Shown one piece after another: positions 1-7,901 of a stretch of 64,000 nucleotides of DNA. Position 1 is the first letter of the stretch; each line of letters begins with the position of its first letter. Position numbers and translations under genes: made by a program. Origin of the DNA: Haloferax mediterranei ATCC 33500 (GTDB taxonomy: Archaea; Halobacteriota; Halobacteria; Halobacteriales; Haloferacaceae); assembly GCF_000306765.2 (NCBI RefSeq), contig NC_017944.1, positions 434,001-498,000 of the forward strand. The letters run 5' to 3'. The notes beneath the pieces are model-generated. The model made no database searches, was not told where the DNA came from, and worked only from the letters and a program-made list of their open reading frames with translations.

Positions 1-313
1 CTTAATCAAGTTGATCGGTGTGGGATACTTATCTATCTCGGTTCAATCCTTCCAAAACCGTCCACGACTAGCTGGTTCTGAAGCGTGAGTTTTGTTTTGG
101 AGCAGTGTACTGACGCGCCGGATAAGTGGCTCACAGGACGTTCCCAGGAGAGTTACTGTCAACCCTCGATTCCATGTAGTCTTGATTATATGCTGCAATA
201 GATAGCAAGACAAAGCTGTTCCGTAACGTCGAATCCTCGGTGGGCGAACGCCAGTCGAGGTGGTTCTACACTAGCAGGTCTTTCGGGTTACTCATACGGG
301 ACGGGGACTAAGG
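1..313. other. Non-coding left edge with IS debris
   Basis: No gene is recognised before the convergent end of the PHA synthase. The stretch is AT-richer than the genes around it. The only interpretable part is a short match near 238-275 to the 3' end of the IS6-type transposase seen at 59.5 kb, described separately. Confidence 0.5.
238..275 (+). mobile_element. IS6-type 3' end remnant
   Basis: The run cgaacgccagtcgagg (246-261) is identical to part of the IS6-type transposase 3' end at 59501-59517, and the flanking bases (tgg.., then ggtt, then ctag) also line up. In the intact relative this encodes the final DGRTPVEEV residues. Only about 40 bp survive and the terminal cagtgcc is lost, so this is a scar and not an element. 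Confidence 0.4.
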
Positions 314-2014
314 TCAGTCATCTTCTGTACCCTGCTGTCGGTCCACTCCGGTGGGGTTCTTTCTACCAACGTTAACGGATTCCTCTGCTCCGACTAATTT
401 CTGCGCCCGCCCGATCCAGCCCCCAGCCAGTTTCTCGCTGGTTTTGGCGACTTCCGCGATGTGTGCACTTTCGGAGATAGCGAGTTCGGAAACCGAATCG
501 ATTCCCGCGGAGCGAAGCCGCTCGGCATACGTCGGCCCAATACCCTCGACGTCTTCGAGTTCGTACGACGCAGCAACATCGACGTGTTCGACTGCCTCCT
601 CGACCTCGGTCCGAATTGCCTCACCGATATCTTCGAAGACTGTTGTTTTGATACCCTCGTCCGTCTTGACCTTGACAGCAATTCCAGTCGGTCCGCTATC
701 CAGACCGACTTCGATATCGAGAACGTCCTCGAGGAATGTCTCAATAGCCGTCGCATCGCGTCGAACCACGGCGCGCGCGATTTCGCTGTTTTCGTCTCCG
801 ATGCCGATCTCTATTTCGTCTACATCCCCCACCGTGACGTCGGTTTCAACGTCGATGCCGAGCGCTTTCTCGACACCTTGGCCGATGATATCTGCAAGCA
901 TCGGGTGTTCGGACTGTTCGAGGAACCATTCTGCGACTTCGGGCCAGACGTCCCGGTGAACCCCGTTAGACATCGCGAGGCCGACGTGCCCACTCGGGTA
1001 CTCGATGGTTGTCACGTCATCGGAGGCGACAACGTCGTTGAACGGTTTGCTCGCCTCCGGTAGAACGAGATGGTCGCGTTCACCGAGAATCTGTAGGAGT
1101 GGCATGTCGATGTTCGTACTGTCGACGTGCTCGCCGCCGATGGTCAGTTCGTTCTCGTACAGGAGATTGTTCTGATAGATGTCCTCGATAAATTCGGCGT
1201 AGACCTTTCCGGCCATGTCGACGCCATCGGTGAGCCACCGCTCCATCCTGGCGAAGTTCTTAACGAAATCCTCGTTTTCGAGGTGGTCGTAGAGATGCAC
1301 ATACTTTGTGACGTTGTTGGACACAGGGTCCATCAAGTCAAACCCGGCAGCGAGGAATTCGCTAGGTACGTTCCCGTACGTGTCGGTCACCACCCGCGGG
1401 TCGTAGTACTTCTCGTCTCCCCATAATTCGAGGACGCCGCCGGTGTCTTCGAAGCACAATCCGGTGGCCATCACGGCAAGCGCGTTCACTTTCTCCGGAT
1501 GCAGTGCGGCGTAGATGGTCGACATGGTACCGCCCATGCAGTATCCGAAGACGTTGATAGCGTCCCGGCCGGAACGCTCACGCACTTCATCGACGCAGTT
1601 GTCGATGTAGCGATTGACGTAATCTTGGAGTCCGAGATACCGGTCGAGTCGTGATGGCTCGTGCCAATCGATGAGGTACACGTCGTGGCCAGCTTCTAGC
1701 AACCGGCGGACGATAGACCGGTCCGACTGGAGGTCGAGGATATAGGGTCGGTTGATGAGGGCGTAGACGATGAGAACCGGCACCGGATGTTGGTGTTCAG
1801 TGAGCGGCTCGTAGCGGAGCAATTCGAGCTTATTCTCCGTGTAGACGACTTCACTCGGTGTCTGTCCGACCTTGGTGGACGCGGTGCCCTTGAGACCATT
1901 TGGGATGACGGCCGCCTTTCGGATTCCATCAGTGGCCGTCTCGAGCACCGCCTGCTGGACTGAGAGAAAAACTTCGAGGGGTGTTTTGACCCTCGAACGC
2001 CCATCATCTGTCAT
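314..2014 (-). CDS. phaC: Class III-type poly(3-hydroxyalkanoate) synthase PhaC with HhH tail
   Basis: The protein should polymerise (R)-3-hydroxyacyl-CoA into PHA at the granule surface. It has 566 residues with an alpha/beta-hydrolase core. The PHA-synthase form of the lipase box is GYCMGG at 157-162 (nucleophile Cys159), with Asp314 in LGERDH and His343 in SGHVGLAM completing the triad. After about residue 380 there is an extension not needed for catalysis. It contains a helix-hairpin-helix-like segment (LEDVEGIGPTYAERL, near 487-501), a motif usually seen in DNA- or protein-binding proteins. Haloarchaeal PhaC normally works with PhaE encoded just upstream; here the upstream gene is a UspA protein and no PhaE is in the window. 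It may be an accessory PhaC paralog or may use a PhaE encoded elsewhere. Family call is firm; activity is inferred. Confidence 0.93.
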   Translation of the reverse strand: MTDDGRSRVKTPLEVFLSVQQAVLETATDGIRKAAVIPNGLKGTASTKVGQTPSEVVYTENKLELLRYEPLTEHQHPVPVLIVYALINRPYILDLQSDRSIVRRLLEAGHDVYLIDWHEPSRLDRYLGLQDYVNRYIDNCVDEVRERSGRDAINVFGYCMGGTMSTIYAALHPEKVNALAVMATGLCFEDTGGVLELWGDEKYYDPRVVTDTYGNVPSEFLAAGFDLMDPVSNNVTKYVHLYDHLENEDFVKNFARMERWLTDGVDMAGKVYAEFIEDIYQNNLLYENELTIGGEHVDSTNIDMPLLQILGERDHLVLPEASKPFNDVVASDDVTTIEYPSGHVGLAMSNGVHRDVWPEVAEWFLEQSEHPMLADIIGQGVEKALGIDVETDVTVGDVDEIEIGIGDENSEIARAVVRRDATAIETFLEDVLDIEVGLDSGPTGIAVKVKTDEGIKTTVFEDIGEAIRTEVEEAVEHVDVAASYELEDVEGIGPTYAERLRSAGIDSVSELAISESAHIAEVAKTSEKLAGGWIGRAQKLVGAEESVNVGRKNPTGVDRQQGTEDD

Positions 2015-2088
2015 GAACTATATTATCTCGAGCGAGGATTTAATCCTGTATACTACGACCACCGTCTCTTCCGGTTTCTTGCTTGCCG

Positions 2089-2508
2089 TTAGCTTTCGAC
2101 TCCGACAACTCGGACTTCCTCCTCACTCTCCTTGAGGACCTTTCGTCCGACTCCCGAGAAGTGTCCTTTATGATCGCCGTGTTCCCCGATGAAGATGACA
2201 TCTGCGTCTACCTCATCAGCGTAGTCGAGAATGACTTCATGGGGAATTCCGTGTTTGGAGTCCCCTTCGACGCGCACGTTGCTTCCTTCTGCCATTTCCG
2301 CCACCTCTTTAACGCATAGCGCGGCGTTGTCTTCTGCGTAGATGGTCGCCAGTTCCGCCGAACTGAGAGCAGGGCTGTCGAAGCGTCGCTGGTCCACGAC
2401 GCAGATGACGTGGAGCGTTTCTCCCTGCTCTTCCGCGAATTCGATGGCCCGCTTGGCCGCCTGCCGCGCGTACTCGCTCCCATCGGTGGCCAATAGGATG
2501 GTACCCAT
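2089..2508 (-). CDS. Universal stress protein, UspA family
   Basis: This 139-residue single-domain Usp begins MGTILLATDGSE, the usual first beta strand with the conserved Asp. It carries a C-terminal nucleotide-binding loop of the form G-x2-G-x9-G-[ST]-like (GEHGDHKGHFSGVGRKVL). Such ATP-binding Usp proteins are cytoplasmic stress or energy-status proteins. It lies 74 bp upstream of phaC on the same strand and may be co-transcribed with it, which would link PHA synthesis to stress state; that link is inference. Confidence 0.9.
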   Translation of the reverse strand: MGTILLATDGSEYARQAAKRAIEFAEEQGETLHVICVVDQRRFDSPALSSAELATIYAEDNAALCVKEVAEMAEGSNVRVEGDSKHGIPHEVILDYADEVDADVIFIGEHGDHKGHFSGVGRKVLKESEEEVRVVGVES

Positions 2509-2709
2509 GGTAAAGATTCAACGCCGAGCAAATTAACTGTTCATCGTGGCTCCCAGCGAATCAGAATCGAACCTGTATTCCTCCTGTTTTGATACAGTCG
2601 AGGACCATACTGGGTAAGAACACCGTCCGAATGGTATGTCCGTTCGTAACCGTTCCCGGCTTCATAGCCAACCCGTATACATACAGGGATTGATGACTAT
2701 TGGAAACGT

Positions 2710-3228
2710 ATGGAACAATCCGAACGGACTGCGCTCCTTGGCGGCACGTTCACACCAATCCATAACGGCCATCGCGCACTCTTGCATAAGGCGTTTCAGA
2801 CGGCCAGCCACGACGGGGGTGGAGACGGACACGTTATCGTTGGGCTCACCTCGACTCCCCTCGCCACACAAACACGGAGTGACCCAACGCACGCCAACAT
2901 GCTCGGCTCTTTCGAGGAACGGCGTGAAAACCTCGATGCCGAACTCGACCGCATGGACGATGCCTATACTGCTTCCTACGAAATCATTCAGTTGGAGGAC
3001 ACTCGCGGCCCTGCTGCAACACGTGAGGAGATAGATGCGCTTGTCGTTTCGCCGGAGGCGAAAGCCCAGCGCCGGGCGTACGAACTCAATCAGCAACGCG
3101 TGGATGCTGGCCTTGGACCGCTCGAAATCCACACCCCGCCATTCGTCGTCGCCGAAGATGGGTCCCGAATTAGCAGCACCCGGATTCGGAATGGCGAGAT
3201 GGATATCCACGGACGCATACTGGAGTAA
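2710..3228 (+). CDS. CoaD-like phosphopantetheine adenylyltransferase
   Basis: A 172-residue cytidylyltransferase-fold protein. The ATP-binding signature GGTFTPIHNGH is at residues 11-21, and the C-terminal ISSTRIRNGE matches the ISSTxIR motif of nucleotidyltransferases. Archaeal enzymes of this type transfer AMP to 4'-phosphopantetheine in CoA synthesis, and length and motif spacing fit that group. CoA supply is consistent with the neighbouring PHA and enoyl-CoA hydratase genes, though the gene has its own strand-switch promoter region. An adenylyltransferase for another substrate cannot be excluded. Confidence 0.8.
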   Translation: MEQSERTALLGGTFTPIHNGHRALLHKAFQTASHDGGGDGHVIVGLTSTPLATQTRSDPTHANMLGSFEERRENLDAELDRMDDAYTASYEIIQLEDTRGPAATREEIDALVVSPEAKAQRRAYELNQQRVDAGLGPLEIHTPPFVVAEDGSRISSTRIRNGEMDIHGRILE

Positions 3229-3360
3229 GCCCCCTGACAGATACACCGGTAGACCGAACCTCGGACAGATATACCAATCACAGGTTCGACACCGTTCCGA
3301 ATTGCGGTCTCCTTACAAGTCACCACAAATGGAATAACCGTTCGACCACTCTAGAATATC

Positions 3361-4284
3361 ATGTTGATCTCCATCCCCGTGTCTGAGGTCATGACCACCA
3401 GTGTGAAGACGACCACACCGGATATAACGGCCCGCGAAGTCGCTGTCCGACTGTTCAAGAACGAAATCGGCTCGCTCGTCGTGTGTCGTGGTAGTTCGCC
3501 CATCGGTATCGTCACCGAGTTCGACCTCACCAAACTTCTCGCCACTGGTGGCGACCTCGACGCTACGTCCGTTTCCGATTTCATGTCCGATCCGCTCGTC
3601 ACCATCGAATATGACGCGGATATCACGGAGGCTGCGAAGCTACTCCGAGCGGAGCGGATTGAGCACCTTCCCGTCACTGACGGCGACGAACTCGTCGGGA
3701 TGCTTGCTGCTGTGGACCTCTCGTATTACTTACCACGAATCTCCCGCCCGGACCCGTCCTCAGAGTCGAGACAGGAGGTGAAGTACTCGGTTCACCCTGA
3801 GACGGCGTTCGAAGAGCCTGGGTGGGAATTCGAGTGCCGGTGTATCACCCGTGGTCACATTGTCGTCGGCGACGTCGCGGAGTTTACCAAGACGATAAGC
3901 GAGGAAGACGTCGAGCGATTTGCGGCTAGCAGTGGCGACACGAACCGCCTCCACCTCAACGACGAGTACGCCGAACAAACCCGGTTCGGGAGACGTATCG
4001 TTCACGGGACACTCGTGGCAGGGCTTATCAGTGCCACGCTCGCCCGACTCCCGGGTCTGACGGTCTACCTCTCTCAGGACCTCTCCTTCCACGCTCCCGT
4101 CGAAATCGGCAGTCGCGTCACAGCGGTCTGTGAGGTCATCGAAGACCTCGGTAAAGACCGGTTTAGGCTCACCACCGATGTCTACACCGACGATGGAACA
4201 CACGCTATCGGAGGTGAAGCCATCGTCCTCATCGACGAACTTCCCGACACCGTCGACGTGGAGGTCGAAGAAGTCGTTGATTGA
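3361..4284 (+). CDS. CBS-domain pair fused to MaoC-like (R)-enoyl-CoA hydratase
   Basis: Residues 1-125 form two CBS motifs (VSEVMTTSV.. and VSDFMSDPLVTI..), which in other proteins bind adenine nucleotides and regulate an attached domain. Residues about 165-300 are a hot-dog MaoC domain with the hydratase-2 motif SGDTNRLHLNDEYA followed by RIVHGTLVAGLIS, keeping the catalytic Asp and His. MaoC hydratases convert trans-2-enoyl-CoA into (R)-3-hydroxyacyl-CoA, the monomer used by PhaC, encoded 1.3 kb away on the other strand. The fusion suggests hydration gated by AMP/ATP or S-adenosyl ligand level. Domain calls are firm; the regulatory reading is inference. Confidence 0.85.
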   Translation: MLISIPVSEVMTTSVKTTTPDITAREVAVRLFKNEIGSLVVCRGSSPIGIVTEFDLTKLLATGGDLDATSVSDFMSDPLVTIEYDADITEAAKLLRAERIEHLPVTDGDELVGMLAAVDLSYYLPRISRPDPSSESRQEVKYSVHPETAFEEPGWEFECRCITRGHIVVGDVAEFTKTISEEDVERFAASSGDTNRLHLNDEYAEQTRFGRRIVHGTLVAGLISATLARLPGLTVYLSQDLSFHAPVEIGSRVTAVCEVIEDLGKDRFRLTTDVYTDDGTHAIGGEAIVLIDELPDTVDVEVEEVVD

Positions 4285-4518
4285 TTAACTAACACTGGCT
4301 GCTGGCTCTTGGAACAGAAACCCACGTCGGCGCAACTGTTTGAATCTCCTGTAGGACACTGTAGAAAAACGCATTTGGAACGTGGTTGATTGACTGTGGT
4401 TCTGCCTCGGAATCAATCGCCCTAGTCTGATGGACTGAGAATATAGCTATTCGGGGCTTGTGTGTTGGGTGTTCACATCCGACATACTATCATTAGTTGG
4501 TGTTCCAATCATCAACGT
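4285..4518. other. Intergenic spacer
   Basis: No gene is supported in this 234-bp stretch. It should hold the terminator of the CBS-MaoC gene and the promoter of the downstream lipoprotein. Confidence 0.4.
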
Positions 4519-5598
4519 ATGGATAGAGATGTCAATAGACGCCGATTTCTCGGCGCATCGACCCTTCTCATCGGTGCACTCGCCGGCTGTGGTGGACAGC
4601 CTGCTGAAACGCCGACAGAGACACCGACGGCAACACCTGAAGAAACACCGACACCAACAGCGACACCCGAAGAGCCAACAACAATGATGGGAGCAGACGT
4701 TACAGTCAGACAGGAGTCGGGGAAGACAGTTTACTGGGTGCTACCGGGTGAGCGGCGGCTCAGCCCCACCGTGTTCGGCACTCCAGATAACCCGCGATTC
4801 GGCTCTGACCTTCTCGAATTCCGAATCGAGCAGGCAAAACAACTGCCTGACCCGCTTAGTAATACGATTCCACAGCTGCTACAGGACCTTCCGTCCTTGG
4901 TCGCCGCACCGGAGCAAGCGCGGGCGTCGGTTGACGACCCAGTCGCCCAAGAGAAGTTGACCCAGCCAACGCTATTCAGCGACAATGCGCAGATAACCAG
5001 TGGCGAGTTCGAGGTCACCTACAAGGACCGACGGCCGTATGACCTTCCTGGACCGGTAGGAGACACGCCAGATGACGCGGACTTGACCACTAGCTTCACC
5101 GACCCAGCAGATAACGAATACGAACTCCAACTCGACCATATCGTACAACCACCGATTCCGGGATACGAAACTGGCGGCGGAGTGATGACCGGTGCTTGGC
5201 ACCACGGAGCGACCGGAACAGGCTCACCGCTGATGCCGCACCTGTTCGCATACGGGGCGTTCTGGGGTGTTGGCGACGTACTCGTCAACGGGGAGGTAAC
5301 CACCGAAGATGGATTTAGAGTTATCCACTTCATGACCACTCAGACTGTCCGAGACCAGGACTACCGACTCGCCATCGACGAAGAGTTGCCGCTCCCGACT
5401 GAGAGTACTATTGCGGGGCGAGCCCATCACACCCACGGGGTGGTGCTCCCAATCAGGCCGACAGCGGATGGTCCCGTGTTCGACCCAGTACCGACGGCGT
5501 TCGAACTCCCGAACGGGAATAATCAGCCGTTCATCCACGCTATGTGGGAACAGGAAGAACTCGTTGAATCACCGTTCAAAGGGGAAGTGTCTGGGTGA
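4519..5598 (+). CDS. Tat-type lipoprotein of unknown function
   Basis: I place the start at 4519 because it gives a canonical signal: MDRDVNRRRFLGAS with twin Arg, a hydrophobic core, and the lipobox LAGC; the longer reading from 4462 would bury it. The lipobox is followed by a Thr/Pro/Glu linker (TPTETPTATPEET), the usual haloarchaeal tether. The mature 359-residue protein has several His-rich spots (WHHGATG, AHHTHGVVL) that could bind metal. I do not recognise the family. It is followed 64 bp later by a blue copper lipoprotein, so a redox or metal role at the outer face of the membrane is possible but unproven. Confidence 0.75.
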   Translation: MDRDVNRRRFLGASTLLIGALAGCGGQPAETPTETPTATPEETPTPTATPEEPTTMMGADVTVRQESGKTVYWVLPGERRLSPTVFGTPDNPRFGSDLLEFRIEQAKQLPDPLSNTIPQLLQDLPSLVAAPEQARASVDDPVAQEKLTQPTLFSDNAQITSGEFEVTYKDRRPYDLPGPVGDTPDDADLTTSFTDPADNEYELQLDHIVQPPIPGYETGGGVMTGAWHHGATGTGSPLMPHLFAYGAFWGVGDVLVNGEVTTEDGFRVIHFMTTQTVRDQDYRLAIDEELPLPTESTIAGRAHHTHGVVLPIRPTADGPVFDPVPTAFELPNGNNQPFIHAMWEQEELVESPFKGEVSG

Positions 5599-5662
5599 CG
5601 TTGGGGGTGGACCAATTCCAGTACTGTACGATACTTTCAAACCCGATTTGGAACCAGTGAGT

Positions 5663-6193
5663 ATGCCCGCTATGAAACTCAGTCGACGAAAGGTTCTCAA
5701 AATGAGTGGCGTCACACTCAGTGCTCTCGCCGGTTGTAACGCTCCATCAGCGGATACGTCTGGTGAATCTCCCACCGACACGCCGACATCGTCACCAACT
5801 GCGACGCCGTCACCGACTACAGAAGCCACTCCAACCCCAACTTCAACTCCAACACCAAACGCACTCGACGGCGAAATAACTGTGAAAGGTTCAGAGTGGG
5901 TGCTCGAACCTGATGCCTTCCAGGGGAAAGTTGATCAGGAACTGACCATCCACTTTGAGAACGTCGGGGAAGTGGCCCATAACCTTTCCGTTGGGGAGTT
6001 CCCGGCAGACGAGCGACCGGTCGCCGAGCAGGACGAAGCGGGAACATTCATAGTCAAGACTGACACGATACAGCCGGATGAAACTACGTCCGTCGTATTC
6101 ACCCCTGAGTCAACCGGGACGTTCCCCTACTGGTGTGACGTCCCGGGCCACCGGGAAGCCGGTATGGTGGGTGAGATGACGGTCACGGAGTAG
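5663..6193 (+). CDS. Halocyanin-like blue copper lipoprotein (cupredoxin)
   Basis: Start chosen at 5663 (or ATG 5672), giving MPAMKLSRRKVLKMSG, a twin-Arg signal with lipobox LAGC (Cys25); the longer upstream reading is not a signal peptide. A Thr/Pro/Ser linker runs to about residue 66. The cupredoxin domain keeps type-1 copper ligands in order: His106 (VAHNLSV), Cys158, His163 and Met168 in YWCDVPGHREAGM. Such proteins are membrane-anchored electron carriers on the outer face. It probably forms an operon with the preceding lipoprotein gene. Confidence 0.88.
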   Translation: MPAMKLSRRKVLKMSGVTLSALAGCNAPSADTSGESPTDTPTSSPTATPSPTTEATPTPTSTPTPNALDGEITVKGSEWVLEPDAFQGKVDQELTIHFENVGEVAHNLSVGEFPADERPVAEQDEAGTFIVKTDTIQPDETTSVVFTPESTGTFPYWCDVPGHREAGMVGEMTVTE

Positions 6194-6440
6194 GTCTGGC
6201 TGGTCTCACTTCATAGTTGGTTCTTGCCTCGGCTACTGCCTGACACTGAGCGCTTCGAGTGAATTTCGTCGTCCGATTGATTTTAGCTGGGAGGTATCAC
6301 GCACACCCAACTGAAAGGAGGTTACCAAAAGCCATCGTCTAAATGTCAATTACAACCATATACGTGTAAAGATTACTTTTTTGTTATTATATTCGCTTAT
6401 TGGAGTATGTCGTTGCTGGCGGAGGTCCTCGCCATCTTAA

Positions 6441-6526
6441 CTATAGTAGCGTTTGCAACTGGTGACACATTCGACCGCACGACAGCGGTCGAGCGAGTGT
6501 GCAGTGACTTGCGAACGCTCCTATAG
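6441..6526 (+). mobile_element. 86-bp MITE-like inverted-repeat element, copy 1
   Basis: A palindromic element that begins ctatagtagcgtttgcaa and ends with a slightly diverged complement (gcgaacgctcctatag). Two other copies of exactly 86 bp lie at 7646-7731 and 57114-57199. It has no coding capacity. Conserved length, terminal repeats and scattered positions fit a MITE mobilised by a transposase not present in this window. No clear target duplication is visible outside the ctatag ends. The right terminal repeat has mutated, so this copy may be the oldest. Confidence 0.8.
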
Positions 6527-6733
6527 ACCCTGCTGCAGCAAATCCGCTGTAGCCGATTTCGGCATGAATCGATTCCGTAGGAACCTCTCGGCTACCGCTC
6601 GCACGGTACCACTCGTGGACGCCAGGCGGTGAAGTAACGGTCACCTGCTCACTTCTAGATTGGCTGGTGTGTCATTCATTAGCACGAACTTAAGAGTCAC
6701 CAACGGTAACATAGACTTGAGAGGGAATTGAGT
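6527..6733. other. Spacer between MITE copy 1 and the DUF7331-like gene
   Basis: On the minus strand an open frame (6441-6644) reads GVHEWYRASGSREVPTESI up to the MITE, where the element appears to interrupt it. It may be the end of a broken gene, but I cannot assign it. Promoter elements for the gene at 6734 should lie at the right end. Confidence 0.3.
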
Positions 6734-6904
6734 ATGTCCACAACATTCGCTCCGGACCGATGTCCCGTCGAACCCCGACCCGACGCATACGAGTCGTTCG
6801 CGGCACTCGACCTTGGTGACGGAAGTCTGATCATCTTCGAGGGAGACGTACGGGGAGCGTGGATAGAGTCTACCATCTCCGTTGCACGCGACGAGGCTCT
6901 CTAA
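6734..6904 (+). CDS. DUF7331-like haloarchaeal mini-protein
   Basis: A 56-residue gene beginning MSTTFAPDRC. Its core, YESFAALDLGDGSLIIFEGD followed by AWIESTISV, has the pattern of small haloarchaeal DUF7331-type proteins (Y-E-x-F, L-x-D-G-x-L-I-I-x, A-W-I-x-S). Function is unknown. It is convergent with the HxlR regulator at 6988. A similar mini-protein sits directly behind another HxlR gene at 20.9 kb, so the two families are repeatedly associated in this window. Confidence 0.6.
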   Translation: MSTTFAPDRCPVEPRPDAYESFAALDLGDGSLIIFEGDVRGAWIESTISVARDEAL

Positions 6905-6987
6905 GCGGATATCGACCGTCGGTAGCGATACGATTTCACGTTGCCGAACACCCGCGGAGCGATAAATAGCGTCGGTATGGAGTACCT

Positions 6988-7395
6988 TTACGGGTTATCC
7001 TTTTTCGAATCCGGCCCGAAGTGGGCAGACCCCCACTCTCGCATCGCGACAATCAGTGGTTCGAGGTCGCGTCCCCGGTCGGTCAGCGCGTACTCCACTC
7101 GGTAGGGTCGCTCGCTGATGACCGACCTGTTCACGATTTCGTCCTCTTCGAGTTCCTTGAGGTTGTTCGAGAGTGCCTTCCCCGAGATACCGTTGATTAA
7201 TCCCTCGAGTTCGCTGAACCCACAGGCACCATTTTTCAGGAGTCGGTCGACGATTACCGGTTTCCATTTCCGACCGAGCAGGGAGGCAGTTGCGGTAACC
7301 GAACACCACTCCTCACCTCGACACCATTCGGGAATACGGTCTGGGCGTTCGCTCATAGTCCTCCCCACTGTCGGCGAAGATTGACTGGTGACCAC
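6988..7395 (-). CDS. HxlR-family winged-helix regulator (copy 1)
   Basis: A 135-residue protein with the HxlR core: LLGRKWKPVIVDRLLKNG, then the recognition region FSELEGLINGISGKALSNNL, and the wing-side ERPYRVEYALTDRGRDL. An internal ATG at 7356 (MSERPD) is an alternative start. Family members are DNA-binding dimers, often responding to redox-active compounds or aldehydes. The gene is divergent from the Bat-like sensor at 7902, with MITE copy 2 in the shared promoter region. The same divergent pair recurs at 29.1-32.8 kb. Confidence 0.9.
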   Translation of the reverse strand: MVTSQSSPTVGRTMSERPDRIPEWCRGEEWCSVTATASLLGRKWKPVIVDRLLKNGACGFSELEGLINGISGKALSNNLKELEEDEIVNRSVISERPYRVEYALTDRGRDLEPLIVAMREWGSAHFGPDSKKDNP

Positions 7396-7645
7396 CCGCG
7401 GTTTCGTCTTTTCGGCGTGGACCCATCGACGGTTCCCCCAACATCGAATCCACGAGAACTCCCGTATGCAACCACGGTGAGTTCACCTGCTTTTATCTTC
7501 GATTCCATACCTCATCCCTATAAATCGATAGGTACGTCTGTGCATCCACACGTCTCATGTCCTAATTATGGACGCGACAGTACTAACTTTCAGCTAACTA
7601 CGTGGTAAGGACGTTACTCTCAATTAATAGGACTGTTACTCCCAG
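7396..7645. other. Promoter-side spacer of HxlR copy 1
   Basis: No gene is supported. Together with MITE copy 2 it separates the divergent HxlR and Bat-like genes by about 0.5 kb and should hold both promoters. Confidence 0.4.
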
Positions 7646-7731
7646 CTATAGTAGCGTTTGCAACTGGTGACACAGCCGATCGCACGATAGCGGTCGATTG
7701 AGTGTGCAATGACTTGCAAACGCTACTATAG
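7646..7731 (+). mobile_element. 86-bp MITE-like element, copy 2
   Basis: The left end ctatagtagcgtttgcaa and the right end ttgcaaacgctactatag are perfect inverted repeats. The interior differs from copy 1 at a handful of bases. It lies between the divergent HxlR and Bat-like genes. With copy 1 in the same orientation it brackets a 1.1-kb segment holding the DUF7331-like and HxlR genes. Confidence 0.85.
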
Positions 7732-7901
7732 TCAGATACCCTACGCTCACCCTACAGAAACCACGATACGGTGGTGGTTCGGCCTGAGAGATAGTCATCC
7801 GTTATGCCCGTACTTCGACCAAACTATACGTCTTAACGAACATTCAGACTACTTGGGAGACCGGACCAAGTTTATGGGGTATCGTGACGCATTTATAGTT
7901 A

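Noticed and set aside
4285..4518. Minus-strand RRFKQLRRRGFLFQEP-like reading as a transposase end
   Set aside because: The match is by feel only and no other IS feature supports it.
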